Part shown: positions 1 to 5,191 of the stretch, piece after piece
Position numbering within the stretch: the stretch's first letter is position 1
How the letters are laid out: each line of letters begins with the position of its first letter
Source: Candidatus Niyogiibacteriota bacterium
Lineage (GTDB): Bacteria; Patescibacteriota; Minisyncoccia; HO2-45-28
Assembly (NCBI GenBank): GCA_016177385.1
Contig: JACOVJ010000055.1
Span: 1 to 6,233 of the forward strand
DNA length: 6,233 bases
Direction of reading: 5' to 3'
Translations under genes and position numbers: made by a program
Notes under the pieces: generated by a model
The model's database searches: none
Seen by the model: only the letters and a program-made list of their open reading frames with translations
Told to the model about the DNA's origin: nothing

Positions 1-59
1 CCATTTTAAAGGCGGGACGGCATTCTCTGTATTTTTTCTCGTGGAGTTCCCGCTCAAAA

Positions 60-92
60 TGTTAGACACCCGGTGTCTAACAAGATGTCTAA
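60..92. repeat. 23-nt palindrome plus third half-site; possible weak terminator of the cupin gene
   Basis: TGTTAGACACC (60-70) is followed by one C and then by its exact reverse complement (72-82). A further near-copy of the half-site lies at 84-92: read on the minus strand it is TTAGACATC, against TTAGACACC in the palindrome, spaced 12 nt from its neighbour. It begins 6 bp past the cupin stop codon. Minus-strand RNA would fold into a stem of about 10 bp with a triloop, followed by AUUUUGAG, so weak termination of the cupin transcript is possible. The extra half-site fits better with a repressor operator or a dispersed palindromic repeat. The symmetry is certain; the role is inferred. Confidence 0.6.
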
Positions 93-97
93 TAAGT

Positions 98-535
98 TTA
101 ACGAGGATTCGCGTCAGCGCACAAGCGATGCTCTGGGAATTCAGATACCGGGTAGGTGTCCGGCCGGTCCGGATCGAATTTTGAAGGGCCACGATCCTCG
201 ATGAAGACGCAATCCTCGAGCGCCTTTACCTCGTGGAAAATCCACGGATGGATAACGAGTTCAACCGGTCCTCCGGAGGCGTTCAGGAACTCTTCTGAAA
301 CCCGCCCATCTTTGTCGACAAGTTTTACCAAAACAGCCCCCGAAAGAAGCAAGAAAAGTTCGGGATTTTTCGCCGGATCATCGCCTTTGTGGAAATGTCC
401 GCCGAATTCTTCGCCCTTGCGCCGACGGTAAACAGTGGTGTAGCGGCCGAATGAATCCCATGTCCACGTGCGCTGGCCTTTGTCGTTGGCCGGATTTGCC
501 GGAACGAGCGTGCGAACTGAAAAGGAATTTTCCAT
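98..535 (-). CDS. Small single-domain cupin protein (metal-binding type), 145 aa
   Basis: A one-domain cupin, probably cytoplasmic, with no signal peptide. Cupin motif 1 is seen at about residues 46-66 (G-H47-F-H49 ... E59-x6-G66) and motif 2 at about 96-101 (HPWIFH101). His47, His49, Glu59 and His101 form the classic 3-His/1-Glu metal site, so a bound Fe, Mn, Zn or Ni ion is likely. Cupins of this size include isomerases, epimerases, dioxygenases and small-ligand sensors, and nothing here picks one. The tail after about residue 115 (DRGPSKFDPDRPDTYP) is charged and rich in proline and aspartate. The start at 535 was chosen because a near-perfect Shine-Dalgarno, AAAGGAGG (540-547), lies 4-5 nt upstream; an ATG ten codons further upstream (565) has none. 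It is divergent from the exported-protein gene at 722 and seems monocistronic. The fold is well supported, the substrate unknown. Confidence 0.88.
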   Translation of the reverse strand: MENSFSVRTLVPANPANDKGQRTWTWDSFGRYTTVYRRRKGEEFGGHFHKGDDPAKNPELFLLLSGAVLVKLVDKDGRVSEEFLNASGGPVELVIHPWIFHEVKALEDCVFIEDRGPSKFDPDRPDTYPVSEFPEHRLCADANPR

Positions 536-539
536 CGTC

Positions 540-547
540 CCTCCTTT
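540..547 (-). promoter_or_regulatory. Strong ribosome binding site of the cupin gene
   Basis: Read on the minus strand this is AAAGGAGG, nearly full complementarity to the 16S rRNA 3' end, 4 nt before the ATG at 535. It decides the start codon. It contrasts with efp and gatB in the same window, which have no recognisable Shine-Dalgarno. Confidence 0.85.
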
Positions 548-581
548 CGATTTAGGCGGCTGCAATGAGCATTTCCATCAT

Positions 582-610
582 ATTTAATACAGAAATCGCC
601 GGTTTGTCAA
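582..610 (-). promoter_or_regulatory. Candidate promoter of the cupin gene
   Basis: On the minus strand TTGACA (610-605) is a perfect -35 hexamer. A 17-nt spacer leads to TTAAAT (587-582), which matches the -10 consensus at 4 of 6 positions; TATTAA (589-584) is an alternative with a 15-nt spacer. The predicted start near 575 gives a leader of about 40 nt containing the strong ribosome binding site. The -35 box lies in the left end of the 17-bp inverted repeat. The -10 is weak, so the call is moderate. Confidence 0.45.
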
Positions 611-641
611 CTGCCGCGGGCTAAAGCCCGCGGCAGTTGAC
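606..641. repeat. Perfect 17-bp inverted repeat (REP-like palindrome) between divergent genes
   Basis: GTCAACTGCCGCGGGCT (606-622) and its exact reverse complement (625-641) are separated by only AA. The GC-rich core with a CTAAAG centre resembles the REP-like palindromes scattered between genes in many bacteria, some of which are moved by REP-associated tyrosine transposases; this is general knowledge, not a database match. No T-tract follows on either strand, and both flanking genes point away from it, so it is not a terminator for either. Its two ends read TTGAC outward and serve as -35 boxes on both sides. Confidence 0.85.
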
Positions 642-664
642 TTTTTCAGCCAATTTGATATAAT
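637..664 (+). promoter_or_regulatory. Strong sigma-70-type promoter with extended -10 for the exported-protein gene
   Basis: TTGACT (637-642; 5 of 6 consensus matches) is followed by a 16-nt spacer and a perfect TATAAT (659-664). A TG at 656-657, one base before the hexamer, makes this an extended -10. The predicted start is near 671, giving a leader of about 50 nt. The first five bases of the -35 are the right end of the inverted repeat 606-641. It is the best promoter in the window. Confidence 0.85.
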
Positions 665-721
665 ACCTTTTGACCGTGAAGGAGTGCGGTCACGCAGTTC
701 TTTTTCATATAAAGAGGTCCT

Positions 722-1246
722 ATGAGAACGCTCGTGTTTGCTGTTCTGATGGTGCTCGTTGCTGCGCCGCATACACTAGCATGCGGATTTTTCGGATCCG
801 AGGCGGAGCGGCAGGAGGCGGCGTACAACGCGCTGTTTGGGTCGCGCGCGTGGCTCAAGCAATTTCCATGGGTGCTCGAAACGACGCAATTCTCGCGGAA
901 CCTCAACTACGCGGGCTTCGAGTTGACCCGCGAGAAACCGCGAGCCAATAACGATTCTCGGCATTCCGGGGTCATCGTCTATGCCTATTCGCCGACTGCG
1001 GAAGTAAACACGGTCAAGGGCGAGCGCGTGACCGAGGTCTATGTCATCGCATTCATCGTGGTTCGCGAGAACCGCGTTGAGTACCGTGCCATTGCGCGCG
1101 GATATCTCGACAGCGGAACGATGTCCGGAACGTTCGAGCGCTACGATGGCGATGAAGACCTTGCCAAGGCCGTTCTCGATGCCTCCGAGCGTTATCCAAG
1201 CCCGCTCTCGGTCGTCTCCTCAGAATTGCGGGAGAGAGCGCGATGA
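722..1246 (+). CDS. Exported protein of unknown function, possible lipoprotein, 174 aa
   Basis: I do not recognise the family. Residues 1-20 form a typical export signal: Arg2, a hydrophobic core from about 4 to 15 (LVFAVLMVLVAA), then PHTLA and Cys21. T-L-A-C resembles a lipobox but has Thr rather than Leu, Val or Ile at -3. Both signal peptidase II processing with lipidation of Cys21 and ordinary cleavage after Ala20 are possible; Cys21 is the only cysteine. The mature part is about 154 aa and has no other membrane segment. Its middle (about 95-130) has alternating hydrophobic stretches such as VTEVYVIAFIVV, suggesting a beta-rich fold. The start has a short Shine-Dalgarno (AGAGG, 713-717) 4 nt upstream. 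The gene has its own strong promoter and terminator, so it is probably a single-gene unit acting at or outside the membrane. Confidence 0.75.
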   Translation: MRTLVFAVLMVLVAAPHTLACGFFGSEAERQEAAYNALFGSRAWLKQFPWVLETTQFSRNLNYAGFELTREKPRANNDSRHSGVIVYAYSPTAEVNTVKGERVTEVYVIAFIVVRENRVEYRAIARGYLDSGTMSGTFERYDGDEDLAKAVLDASERYPSPLSVVSSELRERAR

Positions 1247-1267
1247 TGAGCCCGAGCGATCAGTAAA

Positions 1268-1308
1268 AAGCCCCTTTGCACAGAAGTTGCAAAGGGGCTT
1301 GAATTTTT
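1268..1308 (+). terminator. Rho-independent terminator, copy 1 (probably bidirectional)
   Basis: Arms AAGCCCCTTTGCA (1268-1280) and TGCAAAGGGGCTT (1288-1300) form a perfect 13-bp stem with loop CAGAAGT, followed by GAATTTTT. An A5 run lies just before the left arm, so the minus-strand transcript would also end in a U-tract. It sits 21 bp after the stop of the exported-protein gene and upstream of the oxidoreductase gene, insulating the two. The stretch 1266-1300 recurs almost exactly at 2695-2729. Confidence 0.92.
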
Positions 1309-1364
1309 GCAAAATGTATGATAGATCGCACTTGGAAGCGAAACGTCCAAATCGGGAGAACGCG

Positions 1365-2693
1365 ATGAATACCGACTACGATGTCGTCATTATCGGCGGC
1401 GGCATTACCGGAACGGCGATCCTTTACGCGTTTGCCGAGTTCACTACAATTCCGCGCATCGCGCTCATTGAAAAAGAGTCCGGCGTGGCTCAATTGAATT
1501 CAAATACGCGTCATAACAGCCAGACCCTGCACTCGGGCGAGATCGAAGCGCATTTTTCGCCCGAAAAGGCTCTTGCCGCGCGCGATGGAGCGCATTTGGT
1601 GCGGCAGTATCTTGCGCGATACGCGCCGCATGCGGGAAAACGCGTGCAAAAAATGATGCTGGCGGTTGGGGAACGTGAATGTGAAGCACTCGAATGGCGC
1701 TATCGGCGCATACGCGCCGAATTCCCGCATCTCACCGTATTGAAACGGGACGAGATCCTGGACGTTGAACCGAATGTCGTTTTTGGACGCGATCCCGATG
1801 AAAAGATATTCGCACTTTTTTATCGCGACGGACGCGCCGTTGATTATCACGCTCTTTCGGAATCGTTTGTCCACGAAGCCGCGAAAGCGCGACCGGGTAT
1901 TGATGTTTGGATGAATACCGCCGCATGTGCGGTGACGCGGGATGGAGCACATTTTCGTATCGCGACCGATCAGGGTATTTTTTCCTGCACTGTTGTCATT
2001 GTTGCGTGCGGCCCGCAGAGCTTGCTTTTTGCGCATTCGATAGGATACGCCAAGGATTTCGCGCTCCTACCTGTAGCCGGCGGTTTTTACACAACGCCCG
2101 CAACATTGAATGGAAAAGTATACACCATGCAGTACCTCGGCATTCCCTTTGCGGCTGTGCACGGCGATCCCGTCGTGCACGACCCCACGATCACGCGGTG
2201 GGGGCCGACGGCATGGGCGATACCATTGCTCGAACGCGGGCGCGCCTCAACCCTGTTCGATTTTCTCCGTTCGCGCCTCATCAGCGTTCGCGGTCTTGCC
2301 GCACTGGTTACAATCCTTGGGCGCGGCGAAACAATGCGCTTTGCCCTTTGCAATGCGGGTTACCACATTCCCGTCATGGGCAAGCGGCTGTTTTTGCGCG
2401 CGGCGCGTAAAATTGTTCCTTTGCTTCGATATTCCGACCTGCGGTTTGCGCATGGCGAGGGCGGCATTCGGCCGCAGTTGATCGATTGCCGGGCGCGGAA
2501 ATTCGTCGAGGGTCAAGGAACGATCGAGGGCGATCGAATCCGTTTTCATGTCACGCCCGCATCCGGCGCATCGAGCTGCCTTGCGACCGCATTTGATGAC
2601 GCCCAATGGATCGCGCAGCAGTGTAGCGGCGCGTTCCCATTTGACGAAAAAAAATTCCACGATGCATTCGGTCTCAACGATCAAGCGGCATAA
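1365..2693 (+). CDS. FAD-dependent malate:quinone oxidoreductase-like protein, 442 aa
   Basis: A flavoprotein of the DAO/Mqo superfamily. Mqo oxidises malate to oxaloacetate and passes electrons to membrane quinone. The dinucleotide-binding fold is plain: GGGITG at residues 11-16 and an acidic Glu36 ending the second strand (IALIEK). The stretch N51-SQTLHSGEIE (51-61), then KMMLAVG (96-102), GGIRPQ (366-371) and TPASGASSCL (397-406), resembles the short Mqo form I recall from Helicobacter and Campylobacter (NSQTIHCGDIETNY) more than the longer E. coli enzyme. No signal peptide or membrane helix is seen, as expected for a peripheral enzyme. The start at 1365 is preceded by GGGAG (1354-1358) with good spacing; an in-frame ATG at 1314 has no such site. 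A possible -10, TATGAT (1317-1322), lacks a clear -35. The gene stands alone between two near-identical terminators. A related 2-hydroxyacid oxidase such as L-2-hydroxyglutarate oxidase is the main alternative. Confidence 0.75.
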   Translation: MNTDYDVVIIGGGITGTAILYAFAEFTTIPRIALIEKESGVAQLNSNTRHNSQTLHSGEIEAHFSPEKALAARDGAHLVRQYLARYAPHAGKRVQKMMLAVGERECEALEWRYRRIRAEFPHLTVLKRDEILDVEPNVVFGRDPDEKIFALFYRDGRAVDYHALSESFVHEAAKARPGIDVWMNTAACAVTRDGAHFRIATDQGIFSCTVVIVACGPQSLLFAHSIGYAKDFALLPVAGGFYTTPATLNGKVYTMQYLGIPFAAVHGDPVVHDPTITRWGPTAWAIPLLERGRASTLFDFLRSRLISVRGLAALVTILGRGETMRFALCNAGYHIPVMGKRLFLRAARKIVPLLRYSDLRFAHGEGGIRPQLIDCRARKFVEGQGTIEGDRIRFHVTPASGASSCLATAFDDAQWIAQQCSGAFPFDEKKFHDAFGLNDQAA

Positions 2694-2695
2694 GA

Positions 2696-2736
2696 AAAGC
2701 CCCTTTGCACAGAAGTTGTAAAGGGGCTTTGACTTT
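2696..2736. terminator. Rho-independent terminator, copy 2, shared by convergent genes
   Basis: AAAGCCCCTTTGCA (2696-2709) pairs with TGTAAAGGGGCTTT (2717-2730) around the same CAGAAGT loop as copy 1, followed by GACTTT. It lies between the stops of the oxidoreductase gene and the minus-strand SbmA-like gene and should serve both. The single change from copy 1 (T for C at 2719) gives a G-U pair in plus-strand RNA but an A-C mismatch in minus-strand RNA. The minus-strand transcript would end in UUUUCUU. Confidence 0.9.
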
Positions 2737-2738
2737 GG

Positions 2739-3821
2739 TCACCTGGATGGCGACGGAACCTCGTATTCTTTGAGTTTTGCGATGGTCTCGTGGAGGCGTT
2801 TCCAAATACTCCGAAGCTCGGTGACCGTCGTCCAGTTGTCTATGAATAAACTCATGCTTTGCTGGACTTTGTCGAATGCATTAGAAATTTGGACAAGAAC
2901 TCCGAGCATGATCATGCCCGAAAAGAGCGCGGGTGCGGCAATGAGGTAGGGGACGACCTCCATCACGCGATAGAAAATGTTGGCCCAAATGTCAAAATAT
3001 CCATAATGCAAGAATAGCCGATGGTAATTGAACTTGATTCCGGTGAAGAGTTCGACCAAGGGAAGAGTGCCGCGATGCTCCAGCTCGTCTTCGCCGAGAA
3101 CGAGTTTCTTCCGGAATGCCGCCTCGACTTTTTGATTGTTGTATTCGAGGCCCGGCAGTTTGATGCCGACAAACCATGAAATGACCATCCCGCCGACGCT
3201 GACGATGAGTGCCACCCAGACGAGCAACCCGGGAACGTAGTTAAGAGTTGTCGCGCCGAATTCCCCGTACTTGTATAGTGTAGCGGCCGTCTCACCGGAC
3301 AAGCTTTCAATGAGGTGAAGCGTTGGGTAGCCCGTTATAAAAGGCGCATCCACCCTCTTACTCAGCTGCCACAGGATGGGCAAAAAGGCGACAAGGAGCA
3401 TCATGGAGCGAATAACTTGAATGCCCAGTGTTTCAACAATACGGGCAAAACGGTATGCGTCTTCTTGGATACGCTGACTGATCCCCTCGACCTGTATTTC
3501 CAATGGAACTTCCTGCCACTTGGGAATGAGGTAAAAGGTGATCGCTTCGCGCCAGCGGATCGCGTACAGGCGCGAGAAATAGTTCGTGATCGTTACGAGA
3601 AGGACGTAGGGCGTCGCGATGGATGCAAAGCGCAGGATCGCAGCCCAAAACTCGTCCAGCGAGTGCTTCGTGGCTTGCTGCAGGATGTTGTAGAAGCCGC
3701 CATACCAATCGTTAAGAAGGGTGAGCAGGTGAACTTGAAAATACAGCGACAGCAGAAGGACCACTCCGCCGCCATAGGCCCAGAGCGCCCATTTTCGTTT
3801 TCTGAAAAATGCGCCGACCAT
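2739..3821 (-). CDS. SbmA/BacA-family inner-membrane peptide transporter, 360 aa
   Basis: SbmA/BacA proteins are proton-driven importers of peptides (proline-rich antimicrobials, microcins, bleomycin) and, in some bacteria, of cobalamin. The match rests on EGISQRIQEDAYRFARIVE (112-130), then VAFLPILWQLS (144-154), VGIKLPGLEYNNQKVEAAF (218-236) with GED (243-245), YHRLFLHYGYFDI (266-278) and DNWTTVTELRSIWKRL (328-343), all close to E. coli SbmA as I remember it. Hydrophobic segments lie near 11-35, 64-84, 132-153, 195-221 and 286-311. The protein is shorter than E. coli SbmA (about 406 aa): it starts at what corresponds to about residue 85 there, so the first membrane segments are missing. It also has about 30 extra residues near 166-195, before the VGIKLPG motif. 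The ATG at 3821 has AAAGG 7 nt upstream. It is convergent with the oxidoreductase gene and divergent from the nuclease gene. Confidence 0.88.
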   Translation of the reverse strand: MVGAFFRKRKWALWAYGGGVVLLLSLYFQVHLLTLLNDWYGGFYNILQQATKHSLDEFWAAILRFASIATPYVLLVTITNYFSRLYAIRWREAITFYLIPKWQEVPLEIQVEGISQRIQEDAYRFARIVETLGIQVIRSMMLLVAFLPILWQLSKRVDAPFITGYPTLHLIESLSGETAATLYKYGEFGATTLNYVPGLLVWVALIVSVGGMVISWFVGIKLPGLEYNNQKVEAAFRKKLVLGEDELEHRGTLPLVELFTGIKFNYHRLFLHYGYFDIWANIFYRVMEVVPYLIAAPALFSGMIMLGVLVQISNAFDKVQQSMSLFIDNWTTVTELRSIWKRLHETIAKLKEYEVPSPSR

Positions 3822-3854
3822 CGGGGTGCCTTTTTCAAGGGTCGAATTCGGCTC

Positions 3855-3896
3855 ATCCTTGCACGGATTGGCGGTCGGGGCAATGCGCGCTAGGAT
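3855..3896. promoter_or_regulatory. Candidate divergent promoters in the 81-bp SbmA/nuclease gap
   Basis: Minus strand, towards the transporter: TTGCCC (3883-3878), a 17-nt spacer, then AAGGAT (3860-3855) preceded by TGC, a weak extended -10. Plus strand, towards the nuclease gene: TTGGCG (3868-3873), a 17-nt spacer, then TAGGAT (3891-3896), 6 nt before the ATG at 3903, which would make that transcript leaderless. All hexamers are poor matches (3-4 of 6), but two divergent genes must be served from this short gap. Confidence 0.3.
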
Positions 3897-3902
3897 AGGG
3901 CC

Positions 3903-4592
3903 ATGGCGAAAGCAAAGGAGTCCATTCGAGTGTCGCCGTCCAATTTGAATCTATTCCGCGAATGTCCACGGTGTTTTTGGCTGCAAATGAACGAGAATAT
4001 CCATCGGCCGAGCGGCATTTTCCCGTCGCTTCCGGGCGGAATGGACGGCGTTATCAAAATATATTTCGACGAGTGGCGCAAAAGAGGCGAATTGCCGCCC
4101 GAAATCCGTGAGGTTGTGAAGGGGGCGCTATTTAGTGATGCCGAAACGATGAAGAAATGGCGCAATTGGCGGACCGGATTGCGCTATGAAGACGCGGAGG
4201 TCGGCGGCGTATTATCGGGGGCGCTCGATGACTGCGTTGTGGATGGTGGGCGATACATGCCGCTCGATTACAAAACGCGCGGCTATCCGCCCAAAGAGGG
4301 CGGAGAGAGTTTTTATCAAGGACAGCTGGACGCGTATACGCTGCTGCTGGAGGCGAATGGCTATCCGACGGCTGAGCTTGCATATCTCGTCTATTATTTT
4401 CCCCGCGCGGTCCGCGAAAACGGGGTGGTTGAATTTGAGGTGGAGCCGAAGCGGGTCAAAACAAACACCAAAAATGCCAAGCGGGAATTGCGGGACGCGA
4501 TTATGTGCCTTCGTGGGCCGATACCTGCGCGGCATTCCAAATGCGACTATTGCTCGTGGGGCGAGTCCCACGGAACGCCGGAGAGCGAGTGA
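3903..4592 (+). CDS. Stand-alone PD-(D/E)XK nuclease-fold protein with four-cysteine site (Cas4/RecB-like), 229 aa
   Basis: A protein of the PD-(D/E)XK nuclease superfamily, closest in layout to Cas4 and the RecB-type nuclease domain. Visible elements: SPSNLNLFRECPRCFWL at the N-terminus with Cys21 and Cys24; the metal-binding Asp in SGALDD (Asp109 or Asp110); D122-Y-K124, the D-x-K catalytic core; Q141-L-D-A-Y145, the Q-x3-Y motif of RecB/Cas4 nucleases; and C214-D-Y-C217 near the C-terminus. The two CxxC pairs could hold a [4Fe-4S] cluster or zinc, which in such nucleases staples the two ends of the domain together. The expected product is a DNA-trimming or repair nuclease. No helicase, cas gene or CRISPR array is nearby. 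There is no clear Shine-Dalgarno: AGGA (3892-3895) is possible but overlaps a candidate -10. Its TGA stop directly abuts the efp stop. The fold is well supported, the role inferred. Confidence 0.82.
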   Translation: MAKAKESIRVSPSNLNLFRECPRCFWLQMNENIHRPSGIFPSLPGGMDGVIKIYFDEWRKRGELPPEIREVVKGALFSDAETMKKWRNWRTGLRYEDAEVGGVLSGALDDCVVDGGRYMPLDYKTRGYPPKEGGESFYQGQLDAYTLLLEANGYPTAELAYLVYYFPRAVRENGVVEFEVEPKRVKTNTKNAKRELRDAIMCLRGPIPARHSKCDYCSWGESHGTPESE

Positions 4593-5165
4593 TCACTTCT
4601 GCTTTTCCACACGCTCGATATATTCGCCGGTTTCGGTGTTCAAGCGGACCACATCGCCCGCATTGATGAAGAACGGCACTTGGAGCGCGAGTCCGTTCTC
4701 CAACACCACTTCTTTGGTGCCGCCTTGGGCCGTGTTGCCTTTTTCCGTGGGCGGCGCCTCCTTGACGCCATAATCCACTTTGATCGGGATCTCGATGCCG
4801 ATCACTTCGTCCCCGATTTTTTTGAATTCCACGGACAGGTCGGATTTTAGATATTTTGCGCCTTCGCCGATGACATCCTCCGTGAGTATGGTCCGTTCGG
4901 CCGGCTTTCCGGGTGGGTGGAACGTGAACTGACCGCGATGCCCATACAGAAAGACCATGGGAGAGCGCTCCACCTCGATCTCCTCAAAACTTTCATTTTG
5001 ATGGAAATTGCGCTCGATAACCCTGCCATTCTTGAGGTTTTTCATCCGCACCTGCATGACCGGTTTTCGCATCTGCATGCGCAAAAAATCCGAACCAACC
5101 ACTTGGTACGGCTCGCCTTCGTAACGGAACGTCACACCCCGTTTAAGATCGCTGTACGAGAGCAT
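4593..5165 (-). CDS. efp: Translation elongation factor P (EF-P), 190 aa
   Basis: EF-P binds ribosomes stalled on consecutive prolines and stimulates peptide-bond formation. Full-length, three-domain architecture: KOW-like N-domain (about 1-62), central OB domain (about 66-127) and C-terminal OB domain (about 130-190) ending GEYIERVEKQK. Recognisable blocks are GEPYQVV (17-23), GLALQVPFFINAGDVV and TETGEY. The tip loop that normally carries the modified Lys or Arg (PGKGQA in E. coli) reads M30-Q-M-R-K-P35. In a gap-free alignment Met32 falls on the E. coli Lys34 position, with Arg33 and Lys34 just after it. The start at 5165 (MLSYSDLK) aligns with other EF-Ps; the upstream in-frame ATG at 5210 would lie inside gatB and add 15 unrelated residues. 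No Shine-Dalgarno is seen, so a leaderless or very short leader is likely. It is divergent from gatB and convergent with the nuclease gene. Confidence 0.97.
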   Translation of the reverse strand: MLSYSDLKRGVTFRYEGEPYQVVGSDFLRMQMRKPVMQVRMKNLKNGRVIERNFHQNESFEEIEVERSPMVFLYGHRGQFTFHPPGKPAERTILTEDVIGEGAKYLKSDLSVEFKKIGDEVIGIEIPIKVDYGVKEAPPTEKGNTAQGGTKEVVLENGLALQVPFFINAGDVVRLNTETGEYIERVEKQK

Positions 5166-5191
5166 ATTTTCTGTATATTCTATATAACATA
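5166..5191. promoter_or_regulatory. Compact shared bidirectional promoter between efp and gatB
   Basis: The whole 26-bp gap is AT-rich. A self-complementary TATATA lies at 5181-5186. On the minus strand it is preceded by TGT, making a good extended -10 (TGTTATATA) with a predicted start near 5174 and a leader of about 9 nt for efp. On the plus strand the same hexamer ends 5 nt before the gatB ATG, the spacing expected for a leaderless transcript. Neither gene has a Shine-Dalgarno. A second minus-strand option is TATACA (5177-5172), 6 nt before the efp ATG. No -35 consensus was seen. Confidence 0.55.

Noticed and set aside
2..173. Open plus-strand frame from the left edge
   Set aside because: It runs through the palindrome and into the cupin gene antisense, with no recognisable protein character; chance open frame.
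156..431. Plus-strand 91-codon frame opposite the cupin gene
   Set aside because: Ser/Pro/Lys-rich shadow of the cupin gene, which has full motifs and a strong ribosome binding site.
606..641. Inverted repeat as a transcription terminator
   Set aside because: No T-tract on either side, and both neighbouring genes are transcribed away from it.
1041..1364. Extension of the oxidoreductase frame upstream to an ATG at 1041
   Set aside because: The extension overlaps the exported-protein gene in another frame and runs through the terminator hairpin. The canonical flavoprotein N-terminus and a Shine-Dalgarno are at 1365.
1266..2729. Oxidoreductase gene as an integron-type cassette between two recombination hairpins
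   Set aside because: The hairpins are ordinary terminators with perfect stems and T-tracts, without the GTTRRRY core or extrahelical bases of attC sites, and no integrase is present.
3315..3893. Plus-strand 192-codon frame opposite the SbmA-like gene
   Set aside because: Antisense shadow: the minus-strand frame has clear family motifs and membrane segments, while this one has neither a domain nor a ribosome binding site.
3903..4592. Nuclease-fold gene as part of a CRISPR-Cas locus
   Set aside because: No direct-repeat array, cas1, cas2 or effector gene anywhere in the window.
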